DNA of 64,000 nucleotides from Methanogenium cariaci JCM 10550 (lineage in GTDB: Archaea > Halobacteriota > Methanomicrobia > Methanomicrobiales > Methanomicrobiaceae), in the NCBI RefSeq assembly GCF_001315945.1, contig NZ_BBBG01000013.1, positions 1 to 64,000 on the forward strand. Direction: 5' to 3'. The notes below the pieces were generated by a model, which was not told the DNA's origin, made no database searches, and was given only the letters and a program-made list of their open reading frames with translations. Numbering within the stretch: position 1 is the stretch's first letter; each line of letters starts with the position of its first letter. Shown here in pieces: positions 19,867 through 29,975 of the stretch. The position numbers were made by a program, and so were the translations under genes.

Positions 19867-22061
19867 TTATGCGAGGTAGTCTGAAGGTTCAGGAATATTC
19901 TCTTTGAGGCCTTTACGCTTCCTGATTTCCTTTACGACTTCCTTGAGCATGCCACCTGGCACTGTCTCGAATCCAGCGAATTCGGTAGACCACATGGCAC
20001 GTCCTTCTGTTGCGGACCTGACATCGCCTGCGAACCCGAAGAGTTCTGCAACCGGTGCCTTTCCGATGACGGTCATTGTGTCACCTTCGGACTTCATGTC
20101 AAATACCTGACCACGACGTCCCTGAATCTGGGCTGTTGCTGCACCCATGTGATCCTGAGGAACGGTGATCTGGAGAATCTGCATGGGTTCGAGAAGGGAA
20201 ACGCCGGCCATCAGAATTCCACCCTTCACTGCGCCACGGACAGCAGGAATGACCTGTGCCGGGCCACGGTGAATGGCATCCTCGTGGAGCTTTACATCCA
20301 CAAGACGGATCTTTGTATTCTGAACCTGTTCATTTGCAAGAGGACCACCGGCGAGTGCTTCACGCCATGCTTCAAGGACAAGTTCCATGGTCTCGTTCAG
20401 ATACTGAATACCCTTGGTCATGTCGAAGAACATGTTGGTGCCCTGAATTGCGGTCAGGTTCTTTGCCTCGTCCTTGTCAAAGCCTGCTTCAAGGAGTGCG
20501 TCACGGCGCTCCATTGCAGGGAGGTTCATGGAGATATCTCCATCTTTGAGTTTCTTGACGATATCTTCTGAGAGAGGCTCGAACTCGAGGTAGAACCGGT
20601 TGTGGCGGTTTGGTGACTTTCCTTCGACCGGACCGATGCTACCGGTGATTGTCTCACGGTATACCACAATCGGCGGAGTGGTCACAATATCAACACCCTT
20701 GTCCCGGTGGATACGGTGGGTGATGATCTCAAGGTGAAGTTCTCCCATACCGGAGATCAGGTGTTCTCCGGTCTCCTCGTTGATGTTTACCTGAACCGTC
20801 GGGTCTTCCTTTCCGACCTGGCGAAGTACGGTCACCAGCTTCGGGAGATCCTTCATGTTCTTTGCTTCCACAGCAACGGTCATGACCGGTTCTGAGTAGT
20901 GCTTGAGATCCTCGAAGGTCTGCATCTCCATGAGGGATGAGACGGTGGAACCGACAATAGCGTCTTTGAGGCCGGTGACAGCGGCGATATTTCCGGCATT
21001 CAGTGACTCGACCTCAATACGCTCTGCACCCATGAAAATACCTACCTGGGTGAGGCGGTTGACGTTCTTTGCAGTACCCATGACATACAACTCGTTCCCC
21101 CGTTTCAGGTTCCAGAGAAGAGACGCCCGGTGGCGACTTCGCCTGCGTGCGGGTCAAAGGAGATATCCGTCACCATCAGACATGCAGGACTCGGGGTCAC
21201 AGTTGAGCATTGACTGACCTTCTTTGGTCGTCTTGTCTCCGTGCTGCCAGATGATTGGTACACGACGCTTCTGGGCATCGAGGGGGGGTCAGGCAGATGG
21301 TTTACCACCATATCAAGGACAACCTGGCACAGAGGGCTTGACTTTGCGAGCGTCTTCATGTCCTCTGCCTTACAGCAGTCGTACACATCCTTGAATGAGA
21401 CACCGCTTGTCTTCATGAACGGGATGGAGATTGCCCAGTTGTAGAGAGCGGAACCGAATGCGACAGTACCTTCTGCTGCATCGAGTTTCCAGCCGTTTTT
21501 GTAGGCCTCTTCGTTCATGCCCTTGATGAGCTTGTTGACTTTGTCGATGACCTTTCCGAGACGGATCTGCATCTCGATTTCGTCAACCTGCAGTTCGTTG
21601 ATCAGGCGATCCACTTTGTTGACAAAGAGAACGGGTCTGACTCCTTCCTTCAGGGCCTGGCGCAGGACAGTCTCTGTCTGGGGCATCGTGCCCTCAACTG
21701 CGTCTACAAGCACAACAGCACCGTCAACCGCACGCATTGCACGGGTAACGTCACCGCCGAAGTCAACGTGACCCGGGGTATCAATCATGTTGATGAGGTA
21801 CTCTTTTCCCTCATACTCGTGCACCATCGAAACGTTTGAGGAATCGATGGTGATACCGCGTGCCTGTTCCTCCTCATCGGAGTCCATCCAGCATGCCTTT
21901 CCGGCAATTTCTTCACTGATCATCCCTGCTCCGGCAAGAAGATTGTCAGAGAGGGTGGTTTTCCCGTGGTCAATGTGTGCGACAATACCGATGTTGCGGA
22001 TCTGTTCCGGCTGGCTCATCAGTGTTGTGACCCGCTCGACCATTTTTCGCCTTCGCGTCAT
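19867..22061 (-). CDS. fusA: Translation elongation factor EF-2
   Basis: Ribosomal translocase GTPase, about 730 aa. G1 is in [18 protein letters not shown], switch I in [17 protein letters not shown]3 [10 protein letters not shown] and G4 FVNKVDRLI. The C-terminal half has the diphthamide histidine region [18 protein letters not shown]. Three frame changes interrupt it. A C7 run at 21282-21288 should be C5 ([14 protein letters not shown]). One C is extra near 21193 ([13 protein letters not shown]). One C is missing near 21109 ([17 protein letters not shown]). Every segment between is perfectly conserved, so the gene must be intact in the organism. It follows rps12 and rps7 in the classical archaeal str order. 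Confidence 0.97.
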
Positions 22062-22089
22062 AGTGATTCTCTAAAAGAATATTGGGGGT

Positions 22090-22734
22090 TTATCGTGCAG
22101 ACTTTGCCACACGTTCGCGTTCTTCTTTCTTTCCGACAGAGTAGCACCGGACATCACCGCTTGCTGCTGCAATGAGTTCGTCTGCAAGGACATTTGCTGC
22201 CGGTTTTTTCTTCTTGTGGGATGCCTGGCTCACGCCACGTGCAATGAACATCAGTCCGGTGTCAACACGGCGCTGCGGAGCGGTATCGACTGACTTGGGG
22301 ACATTGATGCCACCGTACTTCAGACGGACGGTCTCCTCGCGGGGACCTGCATTTGCCAGGGCGTCAATGAGAACCTGCACCGGATTCTTCTTTGTCTTCT
22401 GGTAGACAATGTCGAATGCATCCTTGACGATGCGGGTGGTGAGTTCTTTCTTGCCGGTATTTTTCTCGGTCTGCATGAGCTTGTTAATCAGACGCTCGAC
22501 GATGAGCATGTGACTCTTCGCAAACTGAGTGCCTGCAAGCTTTCCACAGGAGTGTGGTACAATCATGGACTGGGTGCTGATATAGCGAACCAGACCCGGG
22601 TCTTTGATCTCGACTTCTGAGAGATCCCACTTGTTGAAGAGCAGGTGTCCAGGGACAATTGGTGTCTCTTCAACTGGTGCATCCACAACTGCTTCTTCGA
22701 CAGCAACATCTGCCTGAATTTCTTCTTCTGTCAT
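22090..22734 (-). CDS. rps7: 30S ribosomal protein S7
   Basis: Head-domain ribosomal protein that nucleates 16S rRNA folding. Family motifs: [57 protein letters not shown] and [13 protein letters not shown]. An acidic N-terminal extension ([14 protein letters not shown]) is typical of methanogen S7. I start at ATG 22734 (MTEEEIQ) rather than three codons upstream, because the earlier ATG lies within the S12 stop region. Co-transcribed between S12 and EF-2. Confidence 0.95.
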   Translation of the reverse strand: MTEEEIQADVAVEEAVVDAPVEETPIVPGHLLFNKWDLSEVEIKDPGLVRYISTQSMIVPHSCGKLAGTQFAKSHMLIVERLINKLMQTEKNTGKKELTTRIVKDAFDIVYQKTKKNPVQVLIDALANAGPREETVRLKYGGINVPKSVDTAPQRRVDTGLMFIARGVSQASHKKKKPAANVLADELIAAASGDVRCYSVGKKEERERVAKSAR

Positions 22735-22739
22735 GATGA

Positions 22740-23171
22740 TCACCTGCGCGGTTTCTCCTTCTTTCCAATGACCATTTCACGGAGACAGACATTGTTTACT
22801 TCAATGACCTGATACCTGACACCAGGAATATCTCCCTTGGAACGGCCGAGACGTCCGCCGATGCCCTCGATGGTGACTTCATCGTGTTCATCGATGAAGT
22901 TGATAGCACCGTCGCCGACTGCGAATGCAGTGACCTGGCGACCGTTTTTGATCAGCTGAACACGGACACATTTCCGGATAGCTGAGTTCGGCTGTTTTGC
23001 TTCCACTCCGACCTTCTCAAGAACAATGCCCCCCCGGCCCTGTGGTGCACCTTCGAGTGGGTCTGACTTGATGTCGAGACCAAGCTGGCGACGAGCATAG
23101 TTGGTGTCGCGCCACCTGTTCTCCTTGGCAACGCGTTTACATTTACGTGCTGCAAATTTTCCATTTCCCAT
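22740..23171 (-). CDS. rps12: 30S ribosomal protein S12
   Basis: Decoding-centre ribosomal protein, one intact frame of 143 aa. The conserved core includes [38 protein letters not shown] and [13 protein letters not shown]. The normally invariant GRGIVLEK reads GRGGIVLEK because of a C7 run at 23029-23035. GAGGT stands eight bases before the ATG. First gene of the S12-S7-EF-2 operon. The usual archaeal upstream partners (RNA polymerase, L30e, NusA) are not adjacent. Confidence 0.97.
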   Translation of the reverse strand: MGNGKFAARKCKRVAKENRWRDTNYARRQLGLDIKSDPLEGAPQGRGGIVLEKVGVEAKQPNSAIRKCVRVQLIKNGRQVTAFAVGDGAINFIDEHDEVTIEGIGGRLGRSKGDIPGVRYQVIEVNNVCLREMVIGKKEKPRR

Positions 23172-23368
23172 TTAAATTTACCTCGGTTTTTAGCATGGGC
23201 CTCAGTATGACCTGATAGCTCACGCTTGTGTTCGAAATTGATATTCTATTGTGACTGAGATGGGTAGAATCAATCCCTGCCCGCATTCCCTGAAATTCTT
23301 GATTTCTGAGATATTTGGGTGATCTCCCATCCATCTCCGCCGCTGTCACCTGACATACCAGATTTCTG

Positions 23369-23381
23369 CCTATATATTTAC
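23369..23381 (-). promoter_or_regulatory. Candidate TATA box of the S12-S7-EF-2 operon
   Basis: On the minus strand GTAAATATATAGG fits an archaeal TATA box. It lies about 200 bp before the S12 start in the 380-bp divergent gap with queD (23172-23550). It would give a long leader of ~170 nt. Nothing else is recognised in that gap apart from CATATAGTAT at 23517-23526, a possible box about 30 nt before queD. Confidence 0.4.
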
Positions 23382-23550
23382 ACAGGGTAACTAATAAATA
23401 CTGTCGTGTGGGTGCGTGTTTTTTCTGCTCCGGGGGGGATGCGCGCCATGTGGGTCAGGCGCAGTATGCTGCCGGACGGTCTGCCATGGGGGGGATGGTA
23501 CCCCTACGGCAGTCATCATATAGTATCCTCACCCATGCTGTTTCATCACC

Positions 23551-23964
23551 ATGAGCATGACAATATACAAGGAGACGTATTTTGAGGCAAGTCATCGTCT
23601 TCTCAATTATACCGGCAAGTGCTACCGCCTGCACGGGCACCAGTGGCGCGTTGAAGTCTGGATCACCGGAGAGGTTGATGCCGAGTCACAGATTCTCGTG
23701 GACTACAACTGTATCAAACAGGTGGTGAACCGGTTTGATCACGAGGTCATTCTCAACTGCAAGGACCCGATGGTTGAGTGTCTCTCTGCCTTCCAGGAAG
23801 TCATCACCACAGAAGGAGACCCGACATCAGAGAACCTTGCACGCATTATTGCAGGGATGATCGATGAATCCTGCACGGCAGAAGGTATCCCTGCCTCGGT
23901 AACAAAGATACGTGTCTGGGAATCCATATCCTGCTATGCCCAGCTCACCTTTGATGCGGTATGA
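23551..23964 (+). CDS. queD: 6-carboxytetrahydropterin synthase
   Basis: Second step of preQ0 (7-deazaguanine) synthesis for archaeosine in tRNA. 137 aa. Zinc ligands appear in FEASHRLLNYTGKC and YRLHGHQWRVEVW, the catalytic Cys in GKCYRLHGH, and the C-terminal glutamate in IRVWESISCYA. The start could be ATG 23551 or the ATG two codons later. Its stop overlaps the queE ATG (ATGA). It heads a queD-queE-queC operon. Confidence 0.93.
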   Translation: MSMTIYKETYFEASHRLLNYTGKCYRLHGHQWRVEVWITGEVDAESQILVDYNCIKQVVNRFDHEVILNCKDPMVECLSAFQEVITTEGDPTSENLARIIAGMIDESCTAEGIPASVTKIRVWESISCYAQLTFDAV

Positions 23965-24578
23965 ACATCATCGAGATCTTCTCTTCCCTGTCCGGTGAAG
24001 GCCTTATGCAGGGCCTTCCGGCCACGTTCATCCGCTGTGCCGGGTGCAACCTCAACTGTGCCTGGTGCGATACCCCTGAGTCACAGGGTGCCGGAACGGA
24101 GATGAGTATCGAGGAGATTGTCCTTGCCGTCTCTGCAGGTATGCCCCCCCGCTATGTCATCATCACCGGGGGAGAACCTCTGTTGCAAAAAGAGGAATTA
24201 ACCGGACTTCTTGCCGCGCTCCGGGACGCAGGTTATCGCATAGAGATTGAGACGAACGGTACCCTCCCGTTCACGGATGTGCAGGAATATGCCACGGTAA
24301 GTATGGACATCAAGTGCCCGTCTTCCGGTGAGGAGTCTGATGTCACTCTGCTTGCCGATATCAAATCCGGGGATTCGGTGAAGTTTGTCGTGATGGACCG
24401 CACCGACTGTCTGTATGCGCAACAGGTCATCGAGTCCCATGATATTGCAGGCACAGTCTTCATCTCCCCCCCGGTCTGGGGGGGAAATTACCGGGAGATT
24501 GCAGATTTTATCCTGGATGAGGGCATGGAAGCACGCTTTCAGCTGCAGCTGCACAAATCCATCGGGGGGGTGAAATAA
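23961..24578 (+). CDS. queE: 7-carboxy-7-deazaguanine synthase (radical SAM)
   Basis: Radical-SAM ring contraction of carboxytetrahydropterin to 7-carboxy-7-deazaguanine. 205 aa. N-terminal EIFSSLSGEGLMQGLPATF is followed by the cluster motif CNLNCAWCDTPESQG (CxxxCxxC), then VIITGGEPLLQKEEL and IEIETNGTLPF. The C-terminal half has SMDIKCPSSGEES and VKFVVMDRTD. Coupled to queD by a 4-nt overlap; queC follows after 1 nt. Confidence 0.95.
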   Translation: MNIIEIFSSLSGEGLMQGLPATFIRCAGCNLNCAWCDTPESQGAGTEMSIEEIVLAVSAGMPPRYVIITGGEPLLQKEELTGLLAALRDAGYRIEIETNGTLPFTDVQEYATVSMDIKCPSSGEESDVTLLADIKSGDSVKFVVMDRTDCLYAQQVIESHDIAGTVFISPPVWGGNYREIADFILDEGMEARFQLQLHKSIGGVK

Positions 24579-24579
24579 G

Positions 24580-25258
24580 ATGAAAGCGGTCTGCCTGCTC
24601 TCGGGGGGGGATGGATTCCTCCACCCTTGCCTATGTGGCACGGGACATGGGATATCGTATCATCGCCCTGCACCTTCGCTACGGTCAGCCGACCGAAGAT
24701 GCGGAGTATGACTGTGCCCGAAAGATTGCTGCATCCCTGGATGCGGAGGAGTTTTTCACCGTGAACCTGGACTATCTCCGGCGTATCGGCGGGTCCAGCC
24801 TGACCGATGATGCACTGGCCATCGGGGACCATACCGGAGATAATGAAGGCCTCCCGAATACCTATGTGCCGTTCCGGAATGCCAATCTCATTGCCATTGC
24901 CACCTCGCTTGCGGAAGCCCGCGGGGGGGCAGAGGCCATCTTCATCGGTGTGCAGGCAGCGGATTATGCCGGGTATCCGGACTGCCGCCCGCAGTTTATT
25001 GATGCATTCCAGCAGGTAATTGATACCGGGACTGCTGATACCACGCATATCAAACTGATGACCCCCCCGTTTGTCACGATGTCCAAAACCGAGATCCTGA
25101 AACAGGGCTTTGCTCTCGGCGTGCCGTATGAGGACACCTGGTCGTGTTACCGGTCCGGTGCACCGGCCTGCGGCACCTGTGACTCCTGTCATTACCGTCT
25201 GGCGGCCTTTCGCGAGGTGGGGCGTGAAGACCCGATACCCTATGAGGTGCAAAAATGA
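24580..25258 (+). CDS. queC: 7-cyano-7-deazaguanine (preQ0) synthase
   Basis: ATP-dependent conversion of carboxydeazaguanine to preQ0. It starts MKAVCLLSGG at 24580. A G8 run at 24603-24610 throws the frame; one G fewer gives the PP-loop SGGMDSSTLAY. Then come ALHLRYGQPTEDAEY, PNTYVPFRNANLIAIA and the zinc site CYRSGAPACGTCDSC near the C-terminus. About 226 aa, normal. The stop overlaps the Nudix gene start by 4 nt. Confidence 0.94.
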
Positions 25259-25779
25259 CAACCAACACACCGGTTCCCGGAAAAAAGAAGATCACCCTGG
25301 AGACGGTGACGGTGACATTGCCGTCCGGCGTGGTAAAGGAGCGGCGGGTCGTCCATCCGGGCCACGCGGTTGCGATGCTGCCCGTTGAAGGAGATTTCTG
25401 TTATCTCGAACGGCAGTACCGCTTTGCTGTCGATGAATGGATCTATGAAGCCCCGGCGGGTACGATTGACCCCGGTGAAACACCGGAAGAGACCGCATAC
25501 CGTGAACTCATTGAGGAGACCGGTATGGCAGCAGAGACCCTGATTCCCCGGGGGGGGAAGATATACCCGTCACCGGGATACACCGATGAGGTGATATATC
25601 TCTTTGAGGCATGCGGTCTCTCACCTTCGGATGCATACGGCATGGATGATGACGAACAGATTGAAGTGGTGAAGGTCTCCCTTCACGAGATGGAAGAGAT
25701 GATCCGGGACGGACGTATCATTGATGCAAAGACCATCTGCCTTGCCTATCATCACTTCCGTGGCCAGACGAACGTATGA
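25255..25779 (+). CDS. Nudix hydrolase, ADP-ribose pyrophosphatase-like
   Basis: 174-aa Nudix protein. The Nudix box is GTIDPGETPEETAYRELIEE followed by TGM (~81-103), with metal-binding REL-EE. C-terminal YPSPGYTDEVIYLFEA resembles the ADP-ribose pyrophosphatase subgroup. Coupled to queC by a 4-nt overlap, but no direct link to deazaguanine synthesis is evident from the family. The real substrate is open. Confidence 0.88.
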   Translation: MTTNTPVPGKKKITLETVTVTLPSGVVKERRVVHPGHAVAMLPVEGDFCYLERQYRFAVDEWIYEAPAGTIDPGETPEETAYRELIEETGMAAETLIPRGGKIYPSPGYTDEVIYLFEACGLSPSDAYGMDDDEQIEVVKVSLHEMEEMIRDGRIIDAKTICLAYHHFRGQTNV

Positions 25780-26131
25780 ACGTATGAATCCCCCGTCACC
25801 GGAGTGATTTGGTATGGGATCGATGATTCATTTCGGGTGCGGGATGCACCGCCCCCCCGGAGCACATCGGTAGCAAAGACCCGTTTTCATCCGGTGTGAT
25901 CATCTCTCTCCCCCCCGACCGATGCTGCATTATCCCGTAACGACACGTCTCTCTCTCTCTCTCTCTCCTCTTCAACGTAGCAAAAGACAGATCTAAGGAT
26001 TCTGAAGTATTCAATGGCATCCCTGGGGGTCACTTGTGATCGATATCAGGATCACCGGTGCGATACTCACCTATTAATGCTCCTGAAAGAGAATTATACT
26101 AACAATTTGCCACCCGGAGGCAAGCCCAAGC
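25780..26131. other. 350-bp intergenic region with (TC)10 microsatellite
   Basis: Between the Nudix gene and aRF1. It holds a perfect (TC)10 tract at 25948-25967 and a TATA-like AATTATACTAA near 26091-26101, about 35 nt before the aRF1 ATG. A 74-codon minus-strand frame across the TC repeat has no family resemblance, so I do not call it. Confidence 0.5.
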
Positions 26132-27411
26132 ATGGCAGAAGATGTGGAGATGGACAGCGCCCGAAAGCGCTATGAGTTTAAAAAGACCCTTGAACGGCTG
26201 AGGCAGAAAGAGGGCAGCGGAACTGAACTGATAACAATATACATACCTCCCGACAAGCAGATCTATGACGTCACCGCCCAACTGCGGGACGAATTCGGGC
26301 AGTGTTCCAATATTAAGAGTAAGCAGACACGTTCGAATGTTCAGAGTGCCATCTCTTCGATTCTCTCGCGCCTGAAGTATTACAAAAACCCCCCCCGAAA
26401 GTGGCCTTGCCATCTTCTGCGGAGCAGTGAAGATCGGCGGTGACCGTACGGACCTTGACTGCACCATTATCGAACCCCCTGATGTCGTGCCGCTCTATAT
26501 GTACCGATGTTCCTCGCGTTTCGAACTTGAGCCGATGGAGCAGATGCTGGTGGAGAAGGAAGTCTACGGGCTTCTGGTTCTCGACCGCCGTGAATCATTT
26601 CTCGGATTTCTGCGGGGGGGAAACCGTATTGAGTCGGTCTCCGGCGTGACATCCACGGTTCCCGGAAAACAGCGAAAGGGTGGACAGTCAGCGATGCGTT
26701 TTCAGCGACTCCGCCTGATTGCCATCAATGAATACTACAAGAAGGTTGCTGACCGGGCAACCGATGTCTTCATGGCGGAACCGGACTTCTTTAATCGGTT
26801 CAAGGGAGTCCTTATTGGTGGTCCCACGCCCACGAAAGATGAGTTTGCCAGCGGCGGCTACCTCCATCACGAACTGCAGAAACGGATCATCGGTCTCTTT
26901 GATGTGTCATACACGAATGAGTCCGGCCTGAGTGAACTGGTGGACAATGCACAGGAAGCCCTCCGTGGCGTCGGGATAATGAAGGAGAAGTCGGTGATGG
27001 ACCGGTTCTTAAAGGAACTGATCAAAGACGACAGCGCTTCTGCATACGGAGAGGAATCGGTGCGCAAGAACCTTGAAATCGGTGCGGTTGATACCCTTCT
27101 GCTCTCAGAGACCCTCCGTAAATCACGACTTTGTATCCGGTGTCAGAGCTGTGATTATGAAAAGGAAGAGACCGTGCAGGTGGATCCGGGCAAGTCTGCA
27201 GGGGGACATTCCCCCCCTTGGAAATTGTCCTGAATGCACCGCGCCGCTTTATCTTGAAGAAGAGACCGACATCATTGATGAACTGACCGAACTTGCTGAT
27301 GCAACTTCGACCACGGTGATGATCATCTCCGATGACTTTGAAGAAGGATCAATCCTTTACAATGCGTTTGGCGGGATTGCCGCAATACTGCGATACAGGA
27401 CAGGATACTAA
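26132..27411 (+). CDS. prf1: Peptide chain release factor aRF1
   Basis: Recognises stop codons and triggers peptide release. About 425 aa. The N-domain includes [17 protein letters not shown] and a NIKS-region match in [16 protein letters not shown]. The catalytic GGQ is in [17 protein letters not shown]-terminal CIRCQSC pairs with [14 protein letters not shown] as a zinc-ribbon-like element. Frame breaks lie at C8 (26389-26396; NPPE-GLAIFCG should be continuous) and near 27210. The ATG at 26132 follows GGAGGC. The stop overlaps the argS ATG. Confidence 0.96.
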
Positions 27412-29091
27412 TGTACCAGGAAACATACCGGGCTGTTGAAACAGCCCTGAAAGACGCAACAGGAGCAGCAGATGTGCTCCTCGGCGACGGCGGCGAGCAT
27501 GCCGACCTTGCGTCAACCATTGCCTTTGCCCTCGCAAAGACCGAAAAGAAGAGCCCTGTGGTGATTGCAGGGGGGGAGATTACGGCAGCAATAACGGATA
27601 CACTGGCTGCTGCCGGTATCACGGTCTCCACCACCGGTCCCTACATCAACTTTATCTTCGGGCCCGCGTACGTCGCGGGTGTGGTGAAAGTAGCCGGGGA
27701 ACCGGGCTATGGACGTCTGGCTGCGGTGCCGGGCCGGGTCTGTATTGAACATACCTCGGCAAATCCCAACGGTCCGCTGCATGTGGGACATATCAGAAAC
27801 TCTGTCATTGGCGACACCCTCTCCCGGGTCTTCCGGAAGGCAGGGTATGACATCGATGTTCAGTACTACCTGAACGATATGGGCCGTCAGATCGCCATTG
27901 TATCCTGGGGATTTGATTATCTCGATATACCCCCCCAGAATGAAGGTGAGAAGGACGACCATTATGTGGCCCGTGTCTACGTGGCGGCAAATCGTGCCCT
28001 CACGGCAGACCCCCCCGCGATCAAAGAAGAGATCGACCGGCGCATGGGTCTCATTGAACAGGGAGATACCGAGATCGTAGAGAAGTTCCGCCGTGCCGTC
28101 TCTCTCTGTGCGGAGGGCATCAAGGTCACCCTCAACCGCCTCAATACTCCTCATGACCGGTTTGTCTGGGAGTCAGGATTTGTCCAGGACGGTTCGATGG
28201 TGGAGATTCTCGACCGGGTGGAGGCCCTCCCCGAGTCATCCCACGATGATATCCTTGCCGTCGACCTCACAGCATTCGGGTTTGAGAAGGAGTACGTGCT
28301 GCGGCGTTCCGACGGGACAAGCGTGTATGCCGCCCGTGACCTTGCCTACCATGTCTGGAAGGGGGGGGAACACTTCGACCGGCTCATCAATGTGCTGGGA
28401 GCGGATCACAAGCTGATCGGTGCCCAGTTGCAGGCGACAATGGAACTCCTTGGTGAGAAGGTGCCGGAGATCGTCTTCTTTGAGTTTGTGAGCCTTCCGG
28501 AAGGTTCGATGAGCACCCGTGCCGGGAAGTTCATCTCCGCTGATGAACTCATCGACGAGGTGACCAAGAAGGCGTTTGAAGAGGTGACCACCCGTCGGCC
28601 TGAACTCCCCGAGGAGGAGCGCCGGGCCATTGCCGCATCGGTTGCCATCGGTGCGGTTCGCTATGATATCGTGCGGGTCTCGCAGGAGAAGAGCACGGTC
28701 TTTGACTGGCGGCAGGCACTTGACTTTGAACGCCAGAGTGCTCCGTATATTCAGTATTCCCATGCCCGGGCCTGTTCCATCCTTGCAAAAGCAGGAGAAT
28801 TCACTCCCGCGTATGAGTTCACTACCGCATCCGAGATTGCCCTTGCCAAGCACATCGGTCTCTTCCCCGTGGTGCTGCAGACCGTGGTGGAGGAACTCCG
28901 TCCGCATCACCTTGCAATATATGCCCGTGACCTTGCGGATCTCTTCAATACGTTCTACCACACCGACCCGGTTCTCAAGGCAGAGGCAGGGGGGGTTCGG
29001 GGATGCCCGGTTAACCCTTGTCCGGGCGGCACAGAATACCCTGAGCGAAGTGCTCGAAACCCTTGGTATCGATGCAATCAGAAGCATGTAG
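27411..29091 (+). CDS. argS: Arginyl-tRNA synthetase
   Basis: Class I aminoacyl-tRNA synthetase, about 560 aa. The N-terminal additional domain is followed by the HIGH-type sequence NPNGPLHVGHIRNSVIGDTL and QYYLNDMGRQIAI. The KMSKS counterpart is the variant GSMSTRAGKFISADELIDEV, typical of archaeal ArgRS. Then come TVFDWRQALDFERQSAPYIQ and a DALR anticodon domain ending DARLTLVRAAQNTLSEVLE. One frame change at G7 near 28988-28994. It starts on the last base of prf1, and its 3' end overlaps taw1. Confidence 0.96.
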
Positions 29092-29973
29092 ATCCCTGAT
29101 AAAACAGGGATATCAGTTTTTCTCTCCCCGATCGTCCGCGGCCCTCAAGCCATGTATGTGGAATAAACGCACGCTCCTTGGCGGGGGGGATATGTGCTAC
29201 AAGGCACAGTTCTATGGCATAGAGAGCCACCGCTGTGTCCAGATGACCCCCCCGACCCTGAAGTGCAACCAGCGCTGTCTCTTCTGCTGGCGGTCTATGG
29301 AGTATGAGGTGGTCGAAGAGGAGGAGTGCCCGCCGGAGGTCATCATGAACCGTCTGCACCCGCTCCAGAAGAAGGCCCTTGCCGGGTACAATCCGGTTGC
29401 AAACAGTAAGATTGAGCCGAAACTCTGGGAAGAGGCCCTTGCTCCGGATATGGCGGCAGTCTCCCTTTCCGGCGAACCCACGCTCTACTCACAGTTGCCG
29501 CGTCTGTTTGATCTTCTGAACGATGCCGGGTTTACGACATTCCTCGTCACAAACGGCACACGGCCGGAGATGGTCAAAAAATGCAGCCCGTATCAGACCT
29601 ATGTCTCCCTGGACGGTCCGGACGAGGAGACATACAAGCGTGTCTGCCGTCCGATGGAGGATTCATGGGAGCAAGTGAAAGAGAGTCTCTCCCTTCTGGG
29701 CAGCAGGCGGTCTGCGATACGTATCACTGTCGTAAAAGGCTCAATGACATCAGTCCGGAGGGATATGCCCGCCTGATTCAGGATGCCGGGCCCCTTTACG
29801 TCGAGGTGAAAGGATATATGTATCTTGGCTACTCACGCAACCGTCTCACCCGTGCGCATATGCCGTCCCACGAGTATGTGGCGGCGTTTGCAAACGAAAT
29901 TACGAAATACTGTGATTACGAAGTCTACGATGATAGCCCGGTATCCCGGGTGGTCTGTCTCACACGGCGGTAA
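29072..29973 (+). CDS. taw1: tRNA 4-demethylwyosine synthase (Taw1/TYW1, radical SAM)
   Basis: Builds the tricyclic base next to the anticodon of tRNA-Phe from N1-methylguanosine and pyruvate. The N-terminus ([20 protein letters not shown]) leads to [19 protein letters not shown] and the radical-SAM motif CNQRCLFCW, with additional cluster cysteines upstream. [13 protein letters not shown] follows. After a lost G near 29740 comes [14 protein letters not shown], then [17 protein letters not shown]. About 300 aa. I take ATG 29072, which overlaps the end of argS by 20 nt. Confidence 0.93.
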
Positions 29974-29975
29974 TA

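Noticed and set aside
21105-22061. EF-2 as a split or pseudogenised gene
   Set aside because: All segments are fully conserved and the breaks coincide with C runs; an essential single-copy gene cannot be dead.
24539-25270. 243-codon minus-strand frame
   Set aside because: Shadow of queC, whose PP-loop and zinc cysteines are on the plus strand.
25796-26020. 74-codon minus-strand frame across the TC repeat
   Set aside because: It begins inside low-complexity sequence (RERERE) and matches nothing recognisable.
28236-29087. 283-codon minus-strand frame
   Set aside because: Antisense shadow of argS, which is clearly conserved on the plus strand.
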